DNA of 20,783 nt from JAGVUD01 sp052033935 (GTDB taxonomy: Bacteria; Armatimonadota; UBA5829; DSUL01). The stretch's first letter is position 1; each line of letters begins with the position of its first letter. The translations under genes and the position numbers were made by a program. The notes below the pieces were generated by a model. That model was not told where the DNA came from. It worked only from the letters and a program-made list of their open reading frames with translations, and searched no databases. This document shows positions 1-7,569 of this stretch, piece by piece. The DNA is taken from assembly GCA_052033935.1 (NCBI GenBank), contig JBPOJE010000019.1:1-20783 (forward strand), read 5' to 3'.

Positions 1-108
1 GCTGTGTATCGAGTCTATTCCTGGTTGAACGACCGTTGGTCGGGCAGCGACATCTGGGAACTGAGGAGAAGGAAGGCGAGGAAACAGCAGCCCGAGCAGG
101 CTGCTTAG
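1..108 (+). CDS. C-terminal end of an unrecognised protein (5' truncated by window)
   Basis: Frame 1 is open from the first base to a TAG at 106-108 and gives 35 residues. They are rich in aromatic residues (VYSWLNDRW, SGSDIWELRR) and end in a basic, Gln-rich tail (RRRKARKQQPEQAA). The mix of Trp/Tyr followed by a basic tail would fit the cytoplasmic end of a membrane protein, but this is only a guess and no family is recognised. A perfect 7-bp inverted repeat (86-92 with 99-105) lies over the last codons. The stretch is short, so it may be chance; its aromatic content and clean stop favour a real gene end. Confidence 0.35.
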   Translation, partial: AVYRVYSWLNDRWSGSDIWELRRRKARKQQPEQAA

Positions 109-153
109 CCATTCAGCAGACAAGAGCTGAATCCAATTTACACACTTCACAAG
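75..153 (+). repeat. Dispersed repeat, copy A
   Basis: This stretch matches 18625-18688 in the same orientation. Shared blocks, in order, are GGCGAGGA-AC-GCA, TTAG(G)CCATTCAGCAG-CAA, GAATCCA-TTT-CA, and CTT followed by AAG. The mismatches are mostly A/G transitions. Copy A carries about 14 extra bases that contain most of a small hairpin (stem AGCAGCC/GGCTGCT, 86-105), and a short extra block near 125-129. The alignment was made by eye. Confidence 0.55.
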
Positions 154-178
154 GAAATACCCCAGGCTCCAGCGCGTC

Positions 179-207
179 TTGACAGGCTGACCCGGACGTG
201 GTAGCGT
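179..207 (+). promoter_or_regulatory. Possible sigma-70 promoter for the beta-helix gene
   Basis: A perfect -35 hexamer TTGACA (179-184) is followed after 17 bases by TAGCGT (202-207), which matches only three of six -10 positions. It lies about 65 bp upstream of the start at 274. The -35 is convincing and the -10 is weak. Confidence 0.3.
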
Positions 208-273
208 GGTACCAGCGACAACGGCCGGCGGGCCATTGCCCGGTGGCCGGCGTACGCAAGGAGGACCGGCTCA

Positions 274-1226
274 ATGCTGAAACGGCTGCGCTTTGTACTT
301 TGTCTGCTTCCCACCCTTGCGCTTCTCGGCACGCTCTGTGCTGCAGCGGACGCCAGCATCATTCGCGTCAAGTGGGACTCTCCCACTGACGGTCCTGGTG
401 ACACCTGGGCCAATGCCTACCACACCGTAACCGCGGCTATTGCCACGTCTGTGGCGGGCGACGAGATCTGGGTTGCGGGGGACGCCTCGCATCCGTACGT
501 GGAGAACATCACCATGAAGGACGGTGTGGGGCTGTACGGCGGGTTCGCCGGGGGCGAGACCACACGTGACCAGCGGGACTGGAATACCAACGTAACGGTC
601 CTGGACGGTGGCGGGAGCGCCTGTTGCGCTTCCGGCCATGCCCGTAACGGTCGCTTGGCCGGATGTGTTCTATGTTGAGCAGCCGGACCGCGCCTGCGGC
701 ATCCGGATCGAGAAGCCCGGCCATGGGCTGAACGTGGGTCAGTCGGCCACTGTCACCGGACAGGTTGCTCTTGCCTCGAACGGCGATGTGTCCGTATTGG
801 CGGAGAGTGTCGCAGCCGAGGGCACGGGGAGCGTGGATCCGGTCATCGTCCGCAACGTCAGCCTCGGTGGGGTGAGCAACGGTCTGCAACCGGCAATCGG
901 TGGCAGTCTGGGGCTGAACAACATCGGGCTTCTGGTGACGACAGCGGGGACCGTGTCCGCTCCGCGTGTCCAATCCGGCTGGTTCTACGTTGACGATGGA
1001 AGCGGCGCGTGGGACGGCACCGGGGTTGGCGGCATCTATGTTGACGCCACGGGGCTTCTGGCGCCGCCCGCCGGCTCCTTCGCCGCTGTAATCGGCATAT
1101 CGAGCTGCGAGTGGTACGACGGCAATCTGGTGAACGTGCTACGTCCGCGCTCGCAGGCTGACATTCTGGAAACCAGCGCCGGCCCCGGGATGTCATGGCC
1201 GGCGCTTGAGATTACGGCCAGCCCTC
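274..1226 (+). pseudogene. Secreted right-handed beta-helix (pectate-lyase-like) protein, internally deleted and frameshifted
   Basis: The ATG at 274 follows a strong AAGGAGG (258-264, 9-nt spacing). The first frame encodes a signal peptide (basic MLKRLR, hydrophobic core, AAADAS cleavage region), then DTWANAYHTVTAAI, GDEIWVAG, YVENITMKDGVGLYGGF and VLDGGG. These are hallmarks of the N-terminal part of bacterial parallel beta-helix surface proteins. Reading then fails and stops at 676-678. A different frame, open across about 605-1226, carries the C-terminal module of the same kind of protein (WPDVFYVEQPDRACGIRIE, GWFYVDDGSG, GGIYVDATG). The repetitive helix core expected between the two parts is missing, so the simplest reading is an internal deletion that joined two frames. 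The second frame has no stop before it enters the convergent gene at 1262, so the 3' end also seems lost. An assembly error collapsing repeats is the main alternative. Confidence 0.6.
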
Positions 1227-1250
1227 GGAGCGTGAGGTGCCTCACGCTCC
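1227..1250. terminator. Perfect hairpin between convergent genes
   Basis: GGAGCGTGAGG (1227-1237) and CCTCACGCTCC (1240-1250) are perfect inverted repeats, 2 bases apart. In RNA this gives a 9-10 bp stem with a 4-6 nt loop. It sits 11 bp beyond the stop of the minus-strand glycosidase-like gene and at the 3' edge of the plus-strand pseudogene. Neither side has a T tract, so it may be a Rho-assisted or mRNA-stabilising end rather than a classic intrinsic terminator. Confidence 0.5.
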
Positions 1251-1261
1251 AACCGTTATGT

Positions 1262-4200
1262 TCAGTAAACAGCCCGGATGGTCACCTTGTCCGAAGCGGC
1301 CGGGATGCGGACGATCTCGTTTTCGGCGTCGAAGTCGAGCGTTGGCTCACCGTTGACAAGCGCCTTCTTCATCCGCTTGCCGTCGGGGTGGCGCAGGCGG
1401 ATGACAATGCTCTTCGCCGGGTTGCGCCGCGGCGGCTCGATTTCGGTTTCGATGGCCCCGGTGGCCGCGTGTGAGACGATCCGGTAGCTCACCGGCCCGA
1501 AGCGGGTGGGGAGGCCGCTCGCGCTGACGGTCATGCAGTCCTTCATCCAGTTGTTCGTCACCAGAGGCGCCAGCCACAGCTCTTCGCCATGCTCCATCGC
1601 CAGCATGAAGCGGGTCTGCTGCAGGAAGTAGCCCGTCTCGTGGGTCTTGTTCCAGGCCGCGACGTTGCGGAAATGCTCCCAAAGCCAGAGAGTTTCCATG
1701 TTCAGGAGCGAGCAGATGGTGTTGAAATATGATCGGATGAACGGCTTCACGTCGTTGCGGAGCGCGCAGATCTCGGCGTTTCGGGTGTAGTAGGGCTGCA
1801 CCTTGGAGAAGCCACCCAGGTTGAACCAGTCGCGGCGGGACTCCTCGGCCGGGTAGTCGAACCAGCCTTCGGAAAGGAACTGAACGTCCTCCATATGGTC
1901 CATGCTCTCGGCCGTCTCGCGGCTTTGCGGGTCGAGAACTCTCTGCGTGGTCAGATGATGCGCGCCAAGCTCCACGTCGTAGCACCAGCTTCGGTTGCCG
2001 TCCTCGCCCGGGAAGAAGTCGCCCGTCCGTCCCGGCGAGTGCAACTGGGACGGATATGCAGGTACCCAGGTTCCGTCCTGAAGCGGAAGCACGGGCGCCC
2101 AGCTCTGCGCCAGGTTATAGGCGCGCAGTATGTCGTGACGGAACCGCGCCGCGGCCTTCAGCCATCCGCCAGCGTCCGGATAGCCTGTCTCGGCCAGCGC
2201 AAGCGCTGCATTATGCAGTCCGGCATAGTAGTAGCCGTTCAGGCAGAAGTGGTAGGCAAACGCGTTCCAGTCCGCCTCGACCCCCGGCGGAACCAGCCCG
2301 TATTCGATGCGCCTCTCGCCGCCGGGTCCCTCCACCTTCGTCTTGTCGCGCTGGCGAACGATCCAGTCACACGCCAGAGCGACCTTCGGCGCGGCCTCCT
2401 TCAGCCACGCGTCATTACGCTCCAGCATGTAATGCTCGCCGAGGGTCTTCAGGTGCCATCCCAGCCCCATCAGCGTGTAGCCTGTCGTCAGCATTCCTGA
2501 CGGCGAGTAGCGGCCGATGAAATAGTCGAGCGAGCGCCGCGCGAAGTCGCTGTATCCCAGCAGGCCCATCCCGCGGACAATGGAGTTCGCCTCGCTCTCG
2601 AGTGGGCCGTATGCGACGGAGGCTATCCACGGCGCGATAGTCCGGCCGCCGTCCTCATTGCGGGCCGCCATCAGGCAGTGCACCTGCGAAGCCCGGAGGA
2701 TATCCATCAGGAACGGGTCGGGCAGATGTATCCGGGCGGAATCGGCTATCACGCGCTTCCAGTATTCACCTGTCGAGGCCAGGAGCGCCTCGCTGTCCGG
2801 GACGTCCAAGTGATCGCCGGGCTTTGCGAGCCAGCCGGGTATGCAGGCTGTCAGGGTCGCTTTCTCCCCCGGTTGGAGGATTCCGCTCAGGGTGACGGTT
2901 CCATCGTCCGCGGTTGCCGTCAGCGGAGCGCACTGTGCCGTGCTGATGCTCAACAGAAGACGGTCACCGGCTAGAGCATCGAAGTCATCGCCGCGCTTGC
3001 GAATGGCCGCTAACTCGCCCTTGTCCACAGCGGTGAAAAGCGTCAGTTGGAGTTGCATGCTGGCCGGTCTGGCGCCCGTGTTGACCGCCGTGAACTCGGC
3101 GACGCCGAGCCCGCGGGACTCAAGCCATTGGATGCGCGCGCCCGGCCTTTCGCCAAAGGGCGCCACGAAAGTGCGCTGCGTATAGCGGATATCGCCGTCT
3201 TCGACAGTAGTGACGGGAACGGGCAGCCAGCCGCCCTCCAGAGCACGTGAGACCTTTGTGATCGCTCCGGAGCCGAAGCGCGGCACAATCTGCGCGCCGT
3301 AGCGGGTCAGGGCGGTCACAGCTGCCTCACCGGCGGTGGGATCGGCCTCGATCTCGACCAAGCCGTCCCGATGGACGATGAACTTGTGATTGTCGCAGGC
3401 AAGCGACAGCATCATCTGGCCGTTGTTCTGCACGTCGTGGTGGACCTGCCGGATGGCCTGCTCGAACGTCTGATCTGGCATCGTTCTCACGCGTTCGAGG
3501 ACGGTCTTCCGGCGGGCAATCTTTCGCTTGTAGTCTTTGAGCGAGATGTTCGCGCTGTCGAGAGCAACAAACAGGCCGGCGTCCCGCACATACACGCACT
3601 TGCTGCCCACAACGTCATCCAGCGCCACCCCAAATGCGCCGGATGGCAGCCTGAAACGAAGAACGGTCCTGTCGGACTTCCAGACTCCCGGCAGGATGTG
3701 GCGCACCTTCAGCTTCAGCGGCTTGCTCAGATCCCACGCGCGGTGAATGCCTTCGCCTTTCGGGGAGAGGATATCTCCGTTGTAGATCTCGATGGTTCCT
3801 GTCGCTCCGGCGGGCGCGTTTTCGAGCTGCAGCGTGAGTTCGGCGACGTCCGTTCGGGCGCGCATCAAGGCCGAGAATCCCACGATCCGCACGGGATCTG
3901 TCGTGGGCAGCACCCAGCGCACCTTCCGAAGCCCCGCACGAGCGGCCGGGTTCGTTGCCCAATCGAGATCGAACGTCCACGATCGGCCGGTGGCGGTAAT
4001 GGCCCCCTTGAGCGGTACCCATCGTCCCTGCCAGGCGGACTCACCTTCCCAGCCCTGCACATCGGCATCGGCGGGCGAAGGAGCCTGTCCGTCGAAATAC
4101 AGCGTCAGCGAATTCAGGTAACGCCGTTCGAGCCATTGCAGCCCGATGCATGCGCGGCCGTCCGGCCACACCGGGGCGGTATAGTGTCCGTCCTCACCGG

Positions 4201-4891
4201 GCAGAACATCGGTGTCGAGGAACAGGTCTTCGGCGTGAAACTCCTCGACCCGGCTCGTGCGGCAGCCGTCTATGCGGGCGGGGTCGTAGGTGACTACTCG
4301 TGCGAAGGGCGCCGCATCCACCGCCGGGTTACGTGGCGCTTTGGACACCTTGCCGGGAATCAGCCGGGCATTTGCCCAGTTTGCGCAGTCGCAGGTGATC
4401 CCATCACCCGCGTCGCCCGAGACCAGCCTGAGCTCCCATGCGCCCTTCACGTTCACAGTGACCGTCTTTGCCCCGTCGCTCTGGCGAAGAACCCCGCTGT
4501 CGAAACGCTTCTTGCCGTCCACGTACACCTGAAACACCACGCTTCCGGCATCCTGCTCCTGGTTTTGCACCCCCACTTCGGCCTCAAACCGGTCGAAGCG
4601 GCCTTCGAGGGCAATAACAATCTCACCCGTAGCGTGATGCCCGAGCCCGTCCGAATACGTCTTGCCGCCAATCCGCAGAGGCAGGGGCACCGCCGCGTCC
4701 GGCGCATGCGCGCAGGTGTTGACCCCCATAACGCCCCACGCCTGCGCCGCCAGCAGAATTAGCTCTGGATGCTGGCTGAGGCTAAGCGGCAGAACCTGAG
4801 ACGCGGAAGGCTGTGTTACGCTCATAATGAGAACTCCTGTCAACCCGATCATTCTTGCTGCCGTGATCATCACACCAAGAGGTATGGCCAT
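1262..4891 (-). CDS. Large secreted NPCBM-domain, six-hairpin glycosidase-like protein
   Basis: About 1209 residues. A hydrophobic segment (GLTGVLIM, then PSASQ) suggests a Sec signal peptide. Residues about 45-182 form an NPCBM carbohydrate-binding module: LRIGGKTYSDGLGHHA, FEAEVGVQ and VVFQVYVDGKK are typical. A long, mostly beta central part (about 200-700) follows. Residues about 725-1115 look like an (alpha/alpha)6 six-hairpin glycosidase fold (SQVHCLMAARNEDGG, ESEANSIVRGMGLLGY, TTGYTLMGLGWHLKTLGEHY). A small beta domain closes the protein (IVIRLRHPDGKRMKKALVNG). Catalytic residues cannot be named from sequence alone; an exported enzyme on plant or microbial polysaccharide is the likely role. 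The start is uncertain. The ATG at 4891 keeps the signal peptide but has AGGA 12 nt away. The ATG at 4825 has the best ribosome site (AGGAG, 8-nt spacing) but would remove the signal peptide. ATG 4870 is another option. The gene is divergent from dnaK. Confidence 0.8.
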   Translation of the reverse strand: MAIPLGVMITAARMIGLTGVLIMSVTQPSASQVLPLSLSQHPELILLAAQAWGVMGVNTCAHAPDAAVPLPLRIGGKTYSDGLGHHATGEIVIALEGRFDRFEAEVGVQNQEQDAGSVVFQVYVDGKKRFDSGVLRQSDGAKTVTVNVKGAWELRLVSGDAGDGITCDCANWANARLIPGKVSKAPRNPAVDAAPFARVVTYDPARIDGCRTSRVEEFHAEDLFLDTDVLPGEDGHYTAPVWPDGRACIGLQWLERRYLNSLTLYFDGQAPSPADADVQGWEGESAWQGRWVPLKGAITATGRSWTFDLDWATNPAARAGLRKVRWVLPTTDPVRIVGFSALMRARTDVAELTLQLENAPAGATGTIEIYNGDILSPKGEGIHRAWDLSKPLKLKVRHILPGVWKSDRTVLRFRLPSGAFGVALDDVVGSKCVYVRDAGLFVALDSANISLKDYKRKIARRKTVLERVRTMPDQTFEQAIRQVHHDVQNNGQMMLSLACDNHKFIVHRDGLVEIEADPTAGEAAVTALTRYGAQIVPRFGSGAITKVSRALEGGWLPVPVTTVEDGDIRYTQRTFVAPFGERPGARIQWLESRGLGVAEFTAVNTGARPASMQLQLTLFTAVDKGELAAIRKRGDDFDALAGDRLLLSISTAQCAPLTATADDGTVTLSGILQPGEKATLTACIPGWLAKPGDHLDVPDSEALLASTGEYWKRVIADSARIHLPDPFLMDILRASQVHCLMAARNEDGGRTIAPWIASVAYGPLESEANSIVRGMGLLGYSDFARRSLDYFIGRYSPSGMLTTGYTLMGLGWHLKTLGEHYMLERNDAWLKEAAPKVALACDWIVRQRDKTKVEGPGGERRIEYGLVPPGVEADWNAFAYHFCLNGYYYAGLHNAALALAETGYPDAGGWLKAAARFRHDILRAYNLAQSWAPVLPLQDGTWVPAYPSQLHSPGRTGDFFPGEDGNRSWCYDVELGAHHLTTQRVLDPQSRETAESMDHMEDVQFLSEGWFDYPAEESRRDWFNLGGFSKVQPYYTRNAEICALRNDVKPFIRSYFNTICSLLNMETLWLWEHFRNVAAWNKTHETGYFLQQTRFMLAMEHGEELWLAPLVTNNWMKDCMTVSASGLPTRFGPVSYRIVSHAATGAIETEIEPPRRNPAKSIVIRLRHPDGKRMKKALVNGEPTLDFDAENEIVRIPAASDKVTIRAVY

Positions 4892-4952
4892 ACGGCAGGG
4901 AATTCCTGCTTGGCGTGCAGTGCAATTCGGGAACAAATTGCGGCGATTGTGC

Positions 4953-4982
4953 ATTGACAATAACAGACTCAAGCTACATAAT
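4953..4982 (+). promoter_or_regulatory. dnaK operon promoter with HAIR-like HspR operator
   Basis: TTGACA (4954-4959), a 17-bp spacer and CATAAT (4977-4982) form a near-perfect sigma-70 promoter (11 of 12 positions). The HspR operator HAIR is CTTGAGT-N7-ACTCAAG in actinobacteria. Here ATTGACA (4953-4959), seven bases, then a perfect right arm ACTCAAG (4967-4973) follow that layout exactly. The left arm is degenerate (TTGA retained) because the same bases serve as the -35 box. A repressor bound here would cover the promoter. The operon encodes HspR itself, so autoregulation is expected. Confidence 0.75.
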
Positions 4983-4988
4983 CGCAGC

Positions 4989-5123
4989 AGGCTAAGATTA
5001 GGCCGGTGATTCTGAGTCCGGGTTTCCCGCCCGGCGCCGGTAGTCAGGGTAGCATTCGCGCCTGCAAAATGGCAGGGGCGGCTTCATCCCACACCCGGGA
5101 ATCCGGGCGGAGGTAAAACGGAA
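4989..5123 (+). promoter_or_regulatory. Structured dnaK 5' leader
   Basis: The predicted start of transcription (about 4989) lies roughly 135 nt before the dnaK start codon. The leader holds small perfect hairpins: CCTGC/GCAGG (5071-5075 with 5082-5086) and CCCGG/CCGGG with a GAAT loop (5094-5107). The second directly abuts the Shine-Dalgarno GGAGG (5109-5113). No peptide is evident. The structure could tune translation with temperature, but the ribosome site itself is not in the stem. Confidence 0.35.
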
Positions 5124-6962
5124 TTGGCAAAGACAGTAGGTATAGACCTTGGCACCACGAACTCCGTGGTTGCCGTCATGGAGGGCGGTGAGCCGACAGT
5201 TATGGCTAACGCTGAAGGCTCGCGGCTGACACCGAGCGTGGTCGCGTTCACCAAGTCGAACGAGCGGCTCGTCGGGGCGCAGGGCAAGCGCCAGGCAATC
5301 GTGAACCCCGAGCGCACAGTCTCGTCCATCAAGCGCGAGATGGGCACCGACCATCGCGTGAAGATAGAGGAGAAGGAGTACACGCCCGAGGAGATCTCGA
5401 GCATGATTCTTCAGAAGCTGAAGCGCGACGCGGAGGCGTATCTCGGGGACACGGTGGACAGCGCGGTCATCACCGTCCCGGCGTACTTCAACGACGCTCA
5501 GCGCACGGCCACCAAGAACGCTGGCGAGATCGCGGGGCTCAAAGTGCTCCGCATTATCAACGAGCCGACAGCGGCGTCTCTTGCGTACGGTCTGGACAAG
5601 AAGGCCAACGAGACCATTCTTGTATGGGACCTGGGCGGAGGCACGTTCGACGTTTCGGTTCTCGAAGTAGGCGACGGAGTTTTCGAAGTCAAGTCCACGC
5701 ATGGCGACACGCGCCTGGGTGGCGACGACTGGGACGAGAAGGTCGTCAACTACGTTGCGGACGAGTTCAAGAAGGAGCACGGCATAGATCTGCGGCAGGA
5801 TCGCCAGGCGCTACAGCGGTTGCGCGAGGCGGCCGAGAAAGCCAAGGTTGAGCTTTCCAACGTCGTGCAGACCACCATTAACCTTCCCTTCATTACCGCT
5901 GACGCGAACGGCCCGAAGCACCTCGACATGAACCTTACGCGGGCGAAATTCGAGGAGCTGACGGCCGATCTGCTGAACCGCTGCGTTACTCCGTACAAGC
6001 AGGCGATCGAGGACGCCAACTTGCAGGAGACGGATATTGACGAGGTGATCCTGGTCGGCGGTTCAACGCGCATGCCCGCCGTTCAGGAGCTGGTCACGAA
6101 GCTCGCCGGCAAGGAGCCGCACAGAGGAGTCAACCCGGACGAGGTTGTTGCGATCGGGGCTGCGATCCAGGCGGGCGTTCTCGCGGGTGAAGTGAAAGAC
6201 GTCGTGCTGCTGGATGTCACACCGCTGTCGCTTGGCATCGAAACGCTTGGCGGGGTTTCGACACCGCTCATTCCCCGCAACACGACCATTCCCACACGCA
6301 AGTCTGAGGTGTTCACCACTGCCGCGGACGGTCAGACGGAGGTGGGGGTGCATGTGCTTCAGGGCGAACGCGAGATGGCACGCGACAACAAGAGCCTTGG
6401 GATGTTCCATCTGACGGGCATTCCGGCCGCACCGCGGGGCATTCCGCAGATTGAGGTGACGTTCGACCTGGATGCGAACGGCATACTTCACGCGACCGCA
6501 AAGGACCGCGCTTCGGGCCGTGAGCAGAGCATCACGATCACCGGATCGAGCAACCTGGACAAGGGCGACATTGACAGGATGATTCGTGACGCCGACCAGT
6601 ATGCCGAGCAGGACAAGAAGGCGCGCGAGCAGGCGATGATGCGCAACGAGGCCGACAGCCTCATCTACAACACCGAGAAGACGCTGAAAGACCTGGGCGA
6701 CAAGCTTCCGGCTGACGAGAAGGCAAAAGTCGAGCAGGCTCGCGACCGGCTGCAGGAGGCGCTGAAGGGTGAAAACGCAGACGAAATCCGCCAGGCGGCG
6801 GACGCTCTGCGGCAGGCCTCCTACGCTCTGAGCGAGATGCTCTACAAGCAGGCGGGCGACGCGGCAGGTTCGTCCACGCCAGATGACGAGGCGGAGGCGG
6901 CTGGCGCGGCGGCGGGAAGCGCCGATGACGTTATAGAGGGCGAGTATCAGGAGGAGAACTGA
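5124..6962 (+). CDS. dnaK: Chaperone DnaK (Hsp70)
   Basis: 612-residue cytoplasmic ATP-dependent foldase that binds exposed hydrophobic segments and cycles with DnaJ and GrpE. Seen in order: phosphate-1 motif GIDLGTTNS (6-14), INEPTAASLAYG (about 145-156), phosphate-2 motif DLGGGTFD (169-176), LGGDD (198-202), adenosine motif ILVGGSTRMPAVQ (about 315-327), interdomain linker VVLLDVTPLSLG (about 365), the beta substrate-binding domain and helical lid, and an acidic tail ending GEYQEEN. The ATPase domain lacks the insertion found near residue 80 in Proteobacteria, as in Gram-positive and related lineages. The start is TTG at 5124, chosen because it gives the family N-terminus MAKTVGIDLGTT and follows GCGGAGGT with 10-nt spacing. 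It is the first gene of the heat-shock operon, under the HAIR-like operator. Confidence 0.97.
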   Translation: MAKTVGIDLGTTNSVVAVMEGGEPTVMANAEGSRLTPSVVAFTKSNERLVGAQGKRQAIVNPERTVSSIKREMGTDHRVKIEEKEYTPEEISSMILQKLKRDAEAYLGDTVDSAVITVPAYFNDAQRTATKNAGEIAGLKVLRIINEPTAASLAYGLDKKANETILVWDLGGGTFDVSVLEVGDGVFEVKSTHGDTRLGGDDWDEKVVNYVADEFKKEHGIDLRQDRQALQRLREAAEKAKVELSNVVQTTINLPFITADANGPKHLDMNLTRAKFEELTADLLNRCVTPYKQAIEDANLQETDIDEVILVGGSTRMPAVQELVTKLAGKEPHRGVNPDEVVAIGAAIQAGVLAGEVKDVVLLDVTPLSLGIETLGGVSTPLIPRNTTIPTRKSEVFTTAADGQTEVGVHVLQGEREMARDNKSLGMFHLTGIPAAPRGIPQIEVTFDLDANGILHATAKDRASGREQSITITGSSNLDKGDIDRMIRDADQYAEQDKKAREQAMMRNEADSLIYNTEKTLKDLGDKLPADEKAKVEQARDRLQEALKGENADEIRQAADALRQASYALSEMLYKQAGDAAGSSTPDDEAEAAGAAAGSADDVIEGEYQEEN

Positions 6963-7002
6963 TTCTGTATTCGCCGCGGGGTGGGGCACGATTGATGTTC
7001 GG

Positions 7003-7029
7003 GCGCCCCGGACCGAAGTCCGGGGACGC
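7003..7029 (+). other. Stable intergenic hairpin between dnaK and hsp20
   Basis: CCCCGGAC (7006-7013), loop CGAA, and GTCCGGGG (7018-7025) form a perfect 8-bp stem. It is extended by GCG/CGC across one bulged A. There is no T tract, so it is unlikely to stop transcription fully. It lies 10 nt before the hsp20 Shine-Dalgarno and may protect or process the dnaK mRNA, or set the dnaK to hsp20 ratio. Confidence 0.5.
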
Positions 7030-7055
7030 CGTCTGCAACAAGGAGAATGCAAAAC

Positions 7056-7505
7056 ATGAGAATGGAATTGTCGAGGCTGGACCCGTTCCGTGATTTCGCG
7101 GAACTTCAGCAGGGAGTGAACTCGATCTTCAACCAATTCCGTGAACGCTCGTCGGGTCAGGACGCGGCGGGAGTTGCTGTCTGGGAGCCCGTCTGCGATG
7201 TCAGCGAAAGCGACCATGACATTAAGGTGATGTTCGAGATTCCGGGAATGTCTCTTGATGATATCTCGCTCGATGTGACGGCGGACTCGCTGACGGTGCA
7301 GGGCGAGCGGCAGCGCGAGCAGCAGGAAGGAACTCGATGGGTGCGTCTGGAGCGGCCTGCAGGGCGGTTCTCGCGCACGTTCAGCATTCACATTCCCATT
7401 GATGTGGCGAACGTTCGGGCCACCTACAAGGACGGCCTGCTTGCCGTGACGATACCGAAGTCAGACGAGCTCAAGCCGAAGCGCATCAGCGTGGAGGCCG
7501 GCTGA
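7056..7505 (+). CDS. Small heat-shock protein, Hsp20/alpha-crystallin family
   Basis: 149 residues. It is an ATP-independent holdase that keeps unfolding proteins soluble for DnaK/DnaJ. After a short N-terminal arm (LDPFRDFAELQQ) comes an alpha-crystallin domain: VWEPVCDVSESDHDIKVMFE, then IPGMSLDDISLDV, ERPAGRFSRTFSI, and the signature A-x3-DGLLAVTIPK. The C-terminal KRISV fits the I-x-I/V motif that links dimers. ATG 7056 was chosen over 7047 and 7062 because it lies 10 nt after AAGGAG (7040-7045); the 7047 start would leave only 1 nt. It sits between dnaK and dnaJ, where many HspR-controlled operons have grpE. Confidence 0.93.
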   Translation: MRMELSRLDPFRDFAELQQGVNSIFNQFRERSSGQDAAGVAVWEPVCDVSESDHDIKVMFEIPGMSLDDISLDVTADSLTVQGERQREQQEGTRWVRLERPAGRFSRTFSIHIPIDVANVRATYKDGLLAVTIPKSDELKPKRISVEAG

Positions 7506-7569
7506 GCTTAGATCGCGGCGGCGCGGACCGGGCTTCTGATGGCCGGTTCGCGCTGCCCGGAGGCTGGCG

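Noticed and set aside
3371..4762. 463-residue open frame on the plus strand
   Set aside because: It lies antisense to the NPCBM/six-hairpin gene, has no family motifs and no ribosome site; it is a by-product of GC-rich codon use.
6063..7391. 442-residue open frame on the minus strand
   Set aside because: It is antisense to dnaK and hsp20 and spans their gap, with no recognisable motif.
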